A DNA stretch of 10,586 bases from assembly GCA_902489955.1 (NCBI GenBank), contig CABUBY010000059.1, positions 1 to 10,586 on the forward strand, given 5' to 3'. This document shows, one piece after another, positions 1-6,508 of the stretch (position 1 is the stretch's first letter; every line of letters begins with the position of its first letter). The notes below the pieces were generated by a model. That model saw nothing but the letters and a program-made list of their open reading frames with translations. It made no database searches and was not told the origin of the DNA. The translations under genes were made by a program, and so were the position numbers. The stretch comes from an uncultured Collinsella sp. (GTDB taxonomy: Bacteria; Actinomycetota; Coriobacteriia; Coriobacteriales; Coriobacteriaceae).

Positions 1-55
1 GGCGCGGCCCGCTTAGTATCGCGCATAGATTCGCAAGGTTGCGGCAGCCAGCGGC

Positions 56-1033
56 TTACTTGGCGTCGTAGGCCTCGGTATCCCACCAGTCGAGCTGGGC
101 GATGTTGTCGCGGATGTGCTGGCAGCTCTTGTGGAAGCCCTCGAGCTCGTGCTCGGAAAGGTCGAGTGTGTAGACCTCCTCGACGCCCTCGGCACCGATC
201 ACGCACGGCAGGGAGGTAAAGATACCCTCCTCGCCATACTGGCCGGTCATAAGCGTAGAGGCCGAAAGCACGGCGTGCTCGTTGTGCAGCACGGCGGCGC
301 AGACGCGCGCGGCGGAGTTGGCAACGGCGTACTCGGTGCACTGCTTGCCCTGGTAGGTCACATAGCCGCCCTTGCGTGCAAGCTCCTCGACCTCCATGTG
401 GTCGAAGGCGTACTTGTCGGGGTTCTCGGCCTGAAGCTCGTTGAGGTTTTTGCCAGCGATGGTTGCGGCCTTAAAGGCAGCAAGCTGGCTAAAGCCGTGC
501 TCGCCGATCATGTAGGCGTCGATGGACTTGGGGCTCACGCCGACCTTCTTGGAGATCTCGGTGCGCAAGCGGGCGGAGTCCAGACCGCAGCCCGAGCCGA
601 TGATCTTCTTGGGATCGTAGCCGGTCAGGTGCCACAGCTCGGTGCACACGACGTCGCAGGGGTTGGAGATGCTCACGAAGATGCCGTCAAAGCCGGCGTC
701 GACGATGCGCTTGGCAAAGGAGCGGGCGGCGTCGGTGGTAAAGAACAGCTCGCCGTCGCGGTTGCCGGCGGCCAGCGCGACCTTGCCGGCAGCGTTGACG
801 ATGACGTCGCAGCAGGCAAGCTCCTCGTAGTGGTCGTAGCAGTTGACGATCTTGGTGTTGTACGGGACAAACGAAAGGGAGTCGCGCAGGTCCTGGACCT
901 CGGACGTCACTTTGGCCTCGTTGATATCGCACAGGTACAGCTCATCGGCAATGCCCTGCATGAGCAGGCTGTTGGCGACATGTGCTCCTACGTGGCCCTG
1001 GCCGACCACACCGATCTTACGCGTCTGGTACAT
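56..1033 (-). CDS. NAD-dependent L-2-hydroxyacid dehydrogenase (L-lactate / L-2-hydroxyisocaproate dehydrogenase family)
   Basis: This cytoplasmic enzyme should reduce a 2-keto acid (pyruvate or a branched-chain keto acid) to the L-2-hydroxy acid with NADH, regenerating NAD+ in fermentation. The 325-residue product has the family length. Visible motifs are the Rossmann glycine loop GQGHVG (residues 11-16), Asp36 at the end of the second strand (NAD over NADP), SNPCDV (123-128, family NPxDV), GLDSARLR (150-157, with the Asp/Arg pair) and GEHG (177-180, catalytic His179). The ARKGGY...GK stretch (219-230) and the lengthened active-site loop near residues 83-97 resemble Lactobacillus L-2-hydroxyisocaproate dehydrogenase more than classical LDH, so substrate is uncertain. 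The frame stays open upstream to 1126, but the start at 1033 is chosen because AAGGA lies about 7 bases before it and the Rossmann fold starts right after it. It is divergent from metA. Malate dehydrogenase is a less likely alternative. Confidence 0.88.
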   Translation of the reverse strand: MYQTRKIGVVGQGHVGAHVANSLLMQGIADELYLCDINEAKVTSEVQDLRDSLSFVPYNTKIVNCYDHYEELACCDVIVNAAGKVALAAGNRDGELFFTTDAARSFAKRIVDAGFDGIFVSISNPCDVVCTELWHLTGYDPKKIIGSGCGLDSARLRTEISKKVGVSPKSIDAYMIGEHGFSQLAAFKAATIAGKNLNELQAENPDKYAFDHMEVEELARKGGYVTYQGKQCTEYAVANSAARVCAAVLHNEHAVLSASTLMTGQYGEEGIFTSLPCVIGAEGVEEVYTLDLSEHELEGFHKSCQHIRDNIAQLDWWDTEAYDAK

Positions 1034-1070
1034 ATACGTATCCTTTCGGCCGAGTTTTTCGCGTCGAACC

Positions 1071-1098
1071 ATTGTAGCGTCCTGCTGCCACTTTGCTA
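1071..1098 (-). promoter_or_regulatory. Candidate sigma-70-type promoter for the hydroxyacid dehydrogenase
   Basis: Read on the minus strand, TACAAT (1071-1076, five of six to TATAAT) is a good -10 box. The best -35 is the weak TAGCAA (1093-1098) at 16-bp spacing. It would start transcription near 1064, giving a leader of about 30 bases before the start at 1033. This placement also argues against the longer in-frame start at 1126, which would lie upstream of the promoter. Only the -10 is convincing. Confidence 0.4.
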
Positions 1099-1110
1099 GG
1101 CTAAAGCGCC

Positions 1111-1144
1111 GTAGATTTTTGGACATGCCTTAATCTCTACTTTT
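1111..1144 (+). repeat. Degenerate copy of the palindromic repeat found at 3080-3118
   Basis: The stretch GTAGATTTTTGGACATGCC followed by TTAATCTCTAC and TTTT aligns with the minus-strand sequence of the hairpin at 3080-3118 (GTAGATTTTTGGGACATGCC, then CGAAAATCTACC and a T run). Here one G is missing in the centre and the right arm has several changes, so the stem pairs poorly. It lies between the divergent dehydrogenase and metA genes, where a terminator would have no obvious upstream gene. That fits a decayed repeat copy rather than a working signal. Confidence 0.5.
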
Positions 1145-1243
1145 GGAGTGATTTGGGCCGCTGACGGCATCGCTGGGCGATGTGCTCGCGCGGATGGGGC
1201 CGGTCGTTGTACCATAGCTGCAACTGACTCGTAAGGAGCATCC

Positions 1244-2170
1244 ATGCCCATTCGCATCCCCGACGCCCTCCCTGCCGCCGCGCAGCTCGAGAGCGAGAAC
1301 ATCTTTGTCATGACCGAGTACCGCGCGCTGCACCAGGACATCCGTCCGCTGCGCGTGCTCATCCTCAACCTCATGCCCACCAAGATTGCCACCGAGACGC
1401 AGATCATGCGCAAGCTCTCCAACACGCCGCTGCAGGTGGAGGTGGACCTGCTGCGCACCAAGACGCACGAGGCCACGCACGTGAGCGCCGGCCACTTGGA
1501 GACGTTCTACCGCACGTTCGACGACATCCGCGACATCCACTACGACGGCCTGATCATCACGGGCGCGCCGGTGGAGCAGATGCCGTTCGAAGAGGTCGAC
1601 TACTGGCCCGAGCTCTGCCAGATCATGGATTGGTCCACCACGCACGTGCACTCTACGCTGCACATTTGTTGGGGCGCGCAGGCTGGCCTGTACCATCATT
1701 ACGGTATCCAGAAGTACGACCTGCCGGCAAAGGCGAGCGGTGTGTTCGAGCATTATCTGGTGAAGCCGCAAAGCCCGCTGGTCCGCGGCTTCGACGACCG
1801 TTTCTATGCCGTGCATTCGCGCAACACCGATGTGCGCCGCGAGGACGTGGAGGCCGAGCCGCAGCTTGAGGTCGTGGCCGTGTCCGACGAGGTGGGCTTG
1901 TACATCGTCAAGTCGACCGACAGCCGCCGCTTCTTTGTCTTTGGCCATCCCGAGTACGATACCGACACGTTGCGCTTGGAGTACGAGCGCGACGTGAAGC
2001 GCGGGCTCAACCCCCAGGTGCCGGCGCATTACTTCCCAGGTGACGACCCCACCGCCGAGCCGCGTAACGTCTGGCGCAGCCAGGCTCAGCTGTTCTACAC
2101 CAACTGGCTCAACTACTACGTCTACCAGACCACGCCCTACGACCTGGCCCGCGCCGGCGAGGAGCACTAG
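1244..2170 (+). CDS. metA: Homoserine O-acetyltransferase, MetA type (predicted acetyl-CoA specific)
   Basis: This enzyme activates the hydroxyl of L-homoserine by acyl transfer from acyl-CoA, the first committed step of methionine synthesis, in the cytoplasm. The 308-residue product aligns from end to end with E. coli MetA (309 residues), from MPIRIPD at the start to NWLNYYVYQTTPYDL at the end. The glutamine-amidotransferase-like fold keeps the Cys142 nucleophile (ICWGAQA), and His235 and Glu237 in GHPEYD. Residue 111 is Glu (GAPVE). In published work on this family Glu111 favours acetyl-CoA while Gly111, as in E. coli, favours succinyl-CoA, so the acetyltransferase (often called MetAA) is predicted. 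AAGGAG (1233-1238) sits 5 bases before the ATG. A weak -10-like TACCAT (1210-1215) is upstream, but I see no good -35 and no SAM riboswitch or T-box. A small hairpin (1167-1183, 7-base arms, 3-base loop) is of unknown relevance. Confidence 0.95.
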   Translation: MPIRIPDALPAAAQLESENIFVMTEYRALHQDIRPLRVLILNLMPTKIATETQIMRKLSNTPLQVEVDLLRTKTHEATHVSAGHLETFYRTFDDIRDIHYDGLIITGAPVEQMPFEEVDYWPELCQIMDWSTTHVHSTLHICWGAQAGLYHHYGIQKYDLPAKASGVFEHYLVKPQSPLVRGFDDRFYAVHSRNTDVRREDVEAEPQLEVVAVSDEVGLYIVKSTDSRRFFVFGHPEYDTDTLRLEYERDVKRGLNPQVPAHYFPGDDPTAEPRNVWRSQAQLFYTNWLNYYVYQTTPYDLARAGEEH

Positions 2171-2212
2171 ACTGCGATGGTACTGCTGTAGCCGTGGCTG
2201 ATGTGGCGGCGG

Positions 2213-2809
2213 TTAGGCGCTGATGATGTTGGGTAGCGGCAGGTCGTGGGCATCGGTGGGGACGTGGTTGATGCGTTGTTCGTCGAAGGCGATGCCGACG
2301 ATTTGACATACGGGCGAGAGCATGGGCAGGTAGCGGTCATAGCAGCCGCCGCCGTAGCCCAGGCGCGCGCCGGTTTGATCGAAGGCCACGAGCGGCACAA
2401 CAATCATGTCGAGTGCTTCGGCAGGCACGATGGGGAAGCGGTCGCTGTCGATGTCCGTGGCCGCGAAGGCCCTCGCGGGGTGGGCGATAAACGGAGCCGC
2501 GGACGCATCGTCGGCGGCAACTGCTCGCATGCACATGCGCTGGCCACAAGCTGCGGCATCAATTGCCGAGAGCATGCACGGATAGGCCACGCGCCAGCCG
2601 CGTTTGGCGGCCGCAGCGGCAAACGCGGCTGGGTCGACTTCGGAGCCCATCGCGGCATAGATGGCAACGGTGTGCGGCGCCGCGGCATCCAAGCGATCCA
2701 ACAGCTCAACAAGCCGCGCGCAGATAACGGCAGACTTCGCTGCCCGCAAGTCCAAATCAAGAGCATCACGCCGAGCAATCACCGCCCGCCGCAACTCAGC
2801 CTTGTCCAT
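2213..2809 (-). CDS. fau: 5-formyltetrahydrofolate cyclo-ligase
   Basis: This enzyme uses ATP to convert 5-formyl-THF (folinic acid) to 5,10-methenyl-THF, returning stored or inhibitory folate to the one-carbon pool. The 198-residue product is of normal length. The N-terminus MDKAELRRAVIARRDAL matches the family's Lys/Arg-rich first helix. The core has VVPLVAFDQTGARLGYGGG then CYDRYL (ATP/substrate loop, consensus GxxxDRLGYGGGYYDR), and the C-terminal part has VGIAFDEQRINHVPTDAHD then LPLPNII, matching the family end. The start at 2809 is chosen over an in-frame one at 2836 because AGGAGG (2815-2820) stands 5 bases upstream. It converges on metA with 42 bases between the stops and no clear terminator. 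A hairpin repeat (2826-2864) ends just 5 bases before the ribosome site in the transcript and could affect translation; this is inference. Confidence 0.93.
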   Translation of the reverse strand: MDKAELRRAVIARRDALDLDLRAAKSAVICARLVELLDRLDAAAPHTVAIYAAMGSEVDPAAFAAAAAKRGWRVAYPCMLSAIDAAACGQRMCMRAVAADDASAAPFIAHPARAFAATDIDSDRFPIVPAEALDMIVVPLVAFDQTGARLGYGGGCYDRYLPMLSPVCQIVGIAFDEQRINHVPTDAHDLPLPNIISA

Positions 2810-2825
2810 CCCAGCCTCCTCTAGC

Positions 2826-2864
2826 AAACCTGCCAAAAAGGGACAGGTTTATTTTGGCAGGTTT
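2826..2864. repeat. Inverted repeat, 13-bp perfect stem, upstream of the cyclo-ligase
   Basis: AAACCTGCCAAAA (2826-2838) is the exact reverse complement of TTTTGGCAGGTTT (2852-2864), with a 13-base loop. The loop holds GGACAGGTTT, a further inverted relative of the arm (AAACCTGTCC on the minus strand). The motif AAACCTG(C/T)C therefore occurs three times in 39 bases, and alternative pairings are possible. On the minus strand this hairpin sits immediately upstream of the AGGAGG of the cyclo-ligase gene. There is only a short T run on either side, so it is a weak terminator candidate. It looks like a dispersed intergenic repeat. Confidence 0.75.
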
Positions 2865-2887
2865 TATCTGTGCTGTGATGGGCGTCT

Positions 2888-3045
2888 GCGGCGGTTTGTC
2901 TCGATCTGTAACAGTAACTCGGCAAAATTGGACCTAGTTGTTACAGATTGAGACAAAAGGTCGGCGTCGTCTGGAAACGTCTCGATCTGTAACATCTGGA
3001 GCCGATATTGCCGTCTAGATGTTACAGATTGAGACAAACCGCCGC
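2888..3045. repeat. Composite hairpin element, four alternating arms of GTCTC(G/A)ATCTGTAACA
   Basis: Four copies of one motif alternate in orientation. Arm 1 begins at TTTGTCTC (2895-2913), arm 2 is its complement (2936-2957), arm 3 is 2979-2997 and arm 4 is 3017-3038. Arms 1/2 pair over about 22 bp with a three-base bulge. Arms 3/4 pair over 19 bp (GTCTCGATCTGTAACATCT with AGATGTTACAGATTGAGAC). The outer ends extend the inverted repeat with GCGGCGGTTT (2888) and AAACCGCCGC (3045), so the element also has long terminal inverted repeats. The one mismatch in each stem is a G.U wobble in plus-strand RNA and A.C in minus-strand RNA, so folding favours plus-strand RNA. It has no coding content. 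Together with its neighbours it fills the gene-free stretch 2810-3124. Confidence 0.85.
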
Positions 3046-3076
3046 GGTGGGCTGCGCCGCCCCGCTCATGCCGCAG

Positions 3077-3118
3077 AAAAAAGGTAGATTTTCGGGCATG
3101 TCCCAAAAATCTACCTTT
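3077..3118 (-). terminator. Terminator-like palindrome downstream of the M16C peptidase gene
   Basis: On the minus strand, seven bases after the peptidase stop codon, AAAGGTAGATTTT (arms at 3106-3118 and 3080-3092) forms a 13-bp stem. It is extended by a T.G wobble and GGG/CCC around the loop ACATG, about 17 bp in all, and is followed by a run of T (3077-3082 on the complement). The wobble pairs only in minus-strand RNA, and the T run is on that side, so it fits a rho-independent terminator for the peptidase gene. A degenerate relative lies at 1111-1144, so this may be a repeat family used as a terminator. Confidence 0.7.
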
Positions 3119-3124
3119 AGTGCG

Positions 3125-6100
3125 TTAGCCCAGCAGGTCGATGACGTTGAAGCCGGCGTTGCTCTTGGCGATGACGTCGCGGCCGCCAAAGACGCAGGTG
3201 GGTGACTCGGCTGCGATGCGCGTTACGTCGGCGCCGAGCGAGCGAAGCTCACCGGGCGTGGCGGCGAGCATCTGGGCGCGGCGCTCCTCGCGCGCATGCG
3301 GATCGAGCCCGGCCAGGTAGGTTGTGTTGCGGCGCTTGGTGAGCGCGTACGGCTTCACCGGCGCGTCCATGCCGCTCACGCAGCTCACGATAAAGCCCTC
3401 AAAGGCGGCCTCGTCGGGATCAAAGCTGCCGAGCCATTCGCCCGCGCGCGCCACGCGCTCAATCGAGGGGTCGATTGCCGGGTCGCGGTAGGTGTAGAAC
3501 GCCGCCTGACGCTCGCCGGCCGCGCGGAATCCGCAGCCGTACGCGCCGCCCTTAACGCGGATCTCGTTCCACAGATAGTCGTAGGAGAGCGCGTTGGCGG
3601 CAACCGCCCAGGCGCCCGTCACGTCGATGCCCAAGCGACGCGGGTCGCACGCGCTTGCCGCAAAACAGATGTCGCTGGGGATGACAAAGGCCTCGTGGCG
3701 GTCGCACGGCGTCGGCACCACGAGCGCGTTGCGGCCGGCATCGGCGCCGTCGCCAGCGCCCAGCTCCAGGTCGCCCGCGGCGGCCCAGTATGCGTTAAAG
3801 TCCTCGTCGCTGCCGGTAAAGCTCGCCAGGCAGCCATCGGCCACAAAGATGCGGCCTGCCAGCTCGGCAAGCTTGGTACGCAACCCGTTCACGCGCTCGT
3901 CAAAGTGGTCGAGCAGGTCGCGCAGGAACAGATAGAAGTCCACGCCCGAAAGCTGCTCGCGCACCACGGTCGAAGGCGAGCTGTAGCTCATCGCGCGACC
4001 GAGCGCCGCCGAGTGGCCGTTGTTGATAAAGCCCTGCTCAAGCCCAATGCGAATCTGCGTGAGCACGTCGCGCATGCGGTCGGCGTCGGCGTCTGCCAAA
4101 AGCGTGCTCGACCATACCTCGCGCGGCAGACTCGCCAGTGCATCGATCTTCTCGGACAGGGCGCCGGCGCTCACCAGCAGGTAGGGGCGCACGCCGTCCA
4201 CGTCGGGCTGGGTCATGACCTCGGTCGTAAAGCTCAAAAAGCCCAGCTTGCCGGCGAGCAAGTTGTCGAGTTCCTCGGCCGAGTGCTCGCGCGTGGGCAG
4301 CTGCTTAAGCAGGCGGCAGAGCAGTGTCACATAGGGCAGGTCCTCAAACGCGACGCAGTTCAGGTCGAAATACTGCATGGCGTAGGCCAGACGGTTGGTG
4401 GGGATGCCGTGGCGCAGGCAGGGGATGGGCACGGTCGTGTCCACGATCAGTGGCGGCTCGGGGCGCGCCTCGCCAATGTCGGACACGCGCAGGCGCGGCA
4501 GCGTGGCCTTGGCCTCGGGTGTGTCTTCCGCCTCCTGCGCGGCACGCAGCGCGGCCGTGCGCTCGACCACGTCGGTCAGCTCGGCATCGGTCATGGCATC
4601 GCGCTTGGCTGCCAGCTCGGCGGCCTCGGCACCCTCCGAACCCTCGGCGGCGTCCACCGGCACCAGCTCGACCAGTGCCATGTGGTCGTTTTCCAGCACC
4701 AGCTCGCGCAGCAGGTCCTCAAAATAGCTGCCGTCCAGCTCGCTACGCAGCTCCTCGTACACCGGGCCGTACTTGAGCGCCAGCGTCGCGGCGTCGTCAT
4801 CGTAGAGCCAGGTGCTCAGCGCGTCGCACGCAATGGCCACGCCGTCGGCGATGCCATAGTCACGCTGGCGCAGGTCGTACTCGTTGCTGCTGATGATGGC
4901 TTCCAGACGCTCGCGCGGAACTCCGTGCTCGCACAGGTCGCGGCAGGCGTCCTGGAACACGCGACGCAGCTCGCGCGCCACACCGGGCTGTGCGTTTTGC
5001 AGCATGATGAGCTCGTAGGGCTGCAGGCTCTCGGCCGCGGTGTAGCTCACCACGTTGCCGCCCAGGCCGGCGGCCAGAATGGCCTTCTTAACCGGCGCTT
5101 CGTTGGAGCCCAGCAGCGCCTCGAACAGGATATCCGCCGCGATCGTGCGCTTGCGGTCGAGCGCGCTGCCCAGCACAAGGCCCAAGCCCACCAGGGCGTT
5201 CTCGGGTGTGGTGGCCATCTCGATGCGCTTGTACTCGCAGGTCACGGGCGCCTGCGCGTCCAACGGATTGGGCGCCAGCGTGGACGGGTCCTCGCCGGCG
5301 GCAACGGCAGCGTCCATGCGGCGGCTCGCGGCACTCGGCTGCGACAGATAGCGCTCGTCCAAAAAGGCCAGTGCGCGGTCCACGTCCAGGTCGCCGTAGA
5401 GCGTGATGTAGGAGTTGGAGGGATTGTAGTGTCGCGCGTGCGTGTCCAGGAACTGCTCGTAGGTGAGCGCGGGAATCGCGCGCGGGTCGCCGCCGCTCTC
5501 GTGCGCATAGGCGGTGTCGGGATAGAGCGCGGCGTTGACGGCATCGTCCAGCACGCTCATGGGATCGGACAGCGCGCCCTTCATCTCGTTGAACACCACG
5601 CCGTTATAACGCAGCGTGCCCTCGTGCAGGCTCGCGGCGCTGCTGTCGCCGTCGCCCTCCGGCAGGTCCAGTTCGTAGTGCCAGCCCTCCTGCTCAAAAA
5701 TGGTGGGCTTGGTATAGATGGCCGGGTTGAACACCGCGTCCAGGTACACGTCCATCAGGTTGTACAGATCCTGCTCGTTGGTGGTGGCAACGGGGTAGAT
5801 GGTCTTGTCGGGGTAGGTCATGGCGTTGAGGAACGTCTGCATGGAGCTCTTGATCAGGTCGACAAACGGCTCCTTGACGGGAAACTTGGCCGATCCGCAC
5901 AGCACCGAGTGCTCAAGAATATGGAACACGCCGGTGGAATCGGCCGGCGGCGTCTTAAAGCCAATGGCAAAGGCCTTGTTCTCGTCGTCGCACGCCAGGT
6001 ACAGCAGGCGAGCGCCCGAGGCAGTGTGTCGCAGCACGTAAGCGTTCGAGTCGAGCTCGGGCACGGTCTCGCGGCGCTCGACGGCAAAGCCGTGGCAGGT

Positions 6101-6160
6101 AGTGCCGGGCACCAGCAGTGCAGCGGCTGCGGCGCGCGGGTCGGTTGAGGTGGTGGGCAT
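3125..6160 (-). CDS. M16C zinc metallopeptidase, presequence protease (PreP/Cym1)-like
   Basis: This is a large clamshell peptidase of the pitrilysin superfamily that degrades short unstructured peptides; the bacterial substrate is unknown. The 1011-residue product matches the family's size. The inverted zinc site HILEH (residues 80-84: His80, catalytic Glu83, His84) is followed by CGSAKFPVKEPF, typical of M16C. The third ligand is probably Glu192 in VVFNEMKGALSD. A charged Ala/Glu-rich linker lies about residues 510-580, where the family has its M16C-associated segment. The C-terminal half keeps RVKGGAYGCGF (about 865-876), the conserved Arg/Tyr substrate-binding motif. No signal peptide is seen, so it should be cytoplasmic. 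The frame is open to 6406, but AAGGAG (6168-6173) lies 7 bases before the ATG at 6160, and the extra 82 codons would run through repeats and the promoter. It is monocistronic. Confidence 0.93.
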   Translation of the reverse strand: MPTTSTDPRAAAAALLVPGTTCHGFAVERRETVPELDSNAYVLRHTASGARLLYLACDDENKAFAIGFKTPPADSTGVFHILEHSVLCGSAKFPVKEPFVDLIKSSMQTFLNAMTYPDKTIYPVATTNEQDLYNLMDVYLDAVFNPAIYTKPTIFEQEGWHYELDLPEGDGDSSAASLHEGTLRYNGVVFNEMKGALSDPMSVLDDAVNAALYPDTAYAHESGGDPRAIPALTYEQFLDTHARHYNPSNSYITLYGDLDVDRALAFLDERYLSQPSAASRRMDAAVAAGEDPSTLAPNPLDAQAPVTCEYKRIEMATTPENALVGLGLVLGSALDRKRTIAADILFEALLGSNEAPVKKAILAAGLGGNVVSYTAAESLQPYELIMLQNAQPGVARELRRVFQDACRDLCEHGVPRERLEAIISSNEYDLRQRDYGIADGVAIACDALSTWLYDDDAATLALKYGPVYEELRSELDGSYFEDLLRELVLENDHMALVELVPVDAAEGSEGAEAAELAAKRDAMTDAELTDVVERTAALRAAQEAEDTPEAKATLPRLRVSDIGEARPEPPLIVDTTVPIPCLRHGIPTNRLAYAMQYFDLNCVAFEDLPYVTLLCRLLKQLPTREHSAEELDNLLAGKLGFLSFTTEVMTQPDVDGVRPYLLVSAGALSEKIDALASLPREVWSSTLLADADADRMRDVLTQIRIGLEQGFINNGHSAALGRAMSYSSPSTVVREQLSGVDFYLFLRDLLDHFDERVNGLRTKLAELAGRIFVADGCLASFTGSDEDFNAYWAAAGDLELGAGDGADAGRNALVVPTPCDRHEAFVIPSDICFAASACDPRRLGIDVTGAWAVAANALSYDYLWNEIRVKGGAYGCGFRAAGERQAAFYTYRDPAIDPSIERVARAGEWLGSFDPDEAAFEGFIVSCVSGMDAPVKPYALTKRRNTTYLAGLDPHAREERRAQMLAATPGELRSLGADVTRIAAESPTCVFGGRDVIAKSNAGFNVIDLLG

Positions 6161-6212
6161 ATGCAGTCTCCTTTGACGCCCCAGCGGGGGCGAATCGAGT
6201 CGAATCCTCGAG

Positions 6213-6240
6213 AGTATACCCATATGGAGCCCTCGACCAA
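6213..6240 (-). promoter_or_regulatory. Candidate promoter of the M16C peptidase gene
   Basis: On the minus strand, TATACT (6213-6218, five of six to consensus) is preceded at 16 bp by TTGGTC (6235-6240, first three bases match). It predicts a transcript start near 6207 and a leader of about 47 bases. That leader contains a 6-bp GC hairpin, CGCCCC/GGGGCG with a four-base loop (6177-6192), just upstream of the ribosome binding site; it might modulate translation. This is pattern matching only. Confidence 0.45.
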
Positions 6241-6250
6241 TCTGCCGGAT

Positions 6251-6365
6251 GAGCGTGGATTTTCGGACACACGAGAGTGGGTATTCGGACGCAAATTGAA
6301 CGAGAGAGGATTTTCGGACGGAAACAGCCCCAAAACGCCAAAAACCGTCCGGAAATCCACTCTCG
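6251..6365. repeat. Cluster of GAGAGTGGATTTTCGGACGG repeats, three direct and one inverted
   Basis: Direct copies are at 6251-6268 (GAGCGTGGATTTTCGGAC), 6273-6291 (GAGAGTGGGTATTCGGACG) and 6302-6321 (GAGAGAGGATTTTCGGACGG). An inverted copy is at 6345-6365 (CCGTCCGGAAATCCACTCTCG would read as the consensus on the minus strand). The third and fourth form a stem of about 21 bp with one mismatch and one wobble around a 23-base loop rich in A and C. The spacing between direct copies (22 and 29 bases) is uneven, unlike CRISPR. It lies just upstream of the peptidase promoter and might bind a regulator or be a dispersed repeat. With the arrays that follow, it fills the gene-free stretch 6161-6686. 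Confidence 0.75.
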
Positions 6366-6397
6366 ATTCTTGACCGTCCATCACTCATGCATTTCTC

Positions 6398-6464
6398 ATC
6401 TCTCACTCATCTCTCATATGAGAGATAATAGAAAGATGAGAGATAAATATGAGAGATAACTGAG
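6398..6464. repeat. 67-bp repeat array, copy A (ATGAGAGATAA units)
   Basis: This AT-rich block has five units of ATGAGAGAT(A/G)A-like sequence: two inverted at its left and three direct at its right. The second and third meet as a perfect 18-bp palindrome, ATCTCTCATATGAGAGAT (about 6410-6427). It matches copy B (6563-6629) at 61 of 67 positions by my count, and the units keep the same spacing. Such arrangements are typical of operators for dimeric or oligomeric DNA-binding proteins. Iterons or a partition site are alternatives. No open reading frame crosses it convincingly. Confidence 0.85.
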
Positions 6465-6479
6465 CAGCAAAGAGACAGG

Positions 6480-6508
6480 CAATCATGGTATTGTCTCAAT
6501 ACCGATTG
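6480..6508. repeat. Hairpin between the two 67-bp arrays
   Basis: GGTATTG (6487-6493) and CAATACC (6497-6503) form a perfect 7-bp stem with a TCT loop. The arms extend outward as CAATC on the left, after a two-base bulge, and GATTG on the right. The 12-bp, once-bulged stem lies roughly in the first third of the 98-base gap between copies A and B. It has no T run on the plus side, so it is not an obvious terminator. AT-rich palindromes AAACATGTTT and GTTTAAAC follow at 6521-6534. Confidence 0.6.

Noticed and set aside
13..195. Short minus-strand open frame at the left edge
   Set aside because: It is a Ser/Thr/Ala/Arg-rich out-of-frame reading overlapping the dehydrogenase 3' end, with no ribosome site.
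116..1099. A 327-codon plus-strand open frame opposite the dehydrogenase
   Set aside because: Low-complexity Leu/Gly/Ala/Val translation with no motif and no ribosome site. The opposite strand encodes a complete dehydrogenase.
1147..1243. SAM riboswitch or T-box ahead of metA
   Set aside because: The leader is too short and lacks the multi-helix layout or a T-box sequence. Only a small 7-base-arm hairpin is seen.
1130..2167. A 345-codon minus-strand open frame opposite metA
   Set aside because: Composition-biased shadow (Val/Arg/His/Leu-rich) of a full-length MetA gene.
3296..6148. A 950-codon open frame on the plus strand opposite the M16C peptidase gene
   Set aside because: It is the antisense of a gene with clear zinc-site and family motifs. 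Its translation is Gly/Val/Ala/Arg/His-rich without any domain, as expected from GC-rich antisense frames.
6251..6365. CRISPR array or tandem repeat
   Set aside because: Copies are uneven in spacing and sequence, and one is inverted.
6161..6406. An 82-codon N-terminal extension of the M16C peptidase
   Set aside because: It would cross the promoter and the GGATTTTCGGAC repeats and has no ribosome site. The start at 6160 has AAGGAG at ideal distance.
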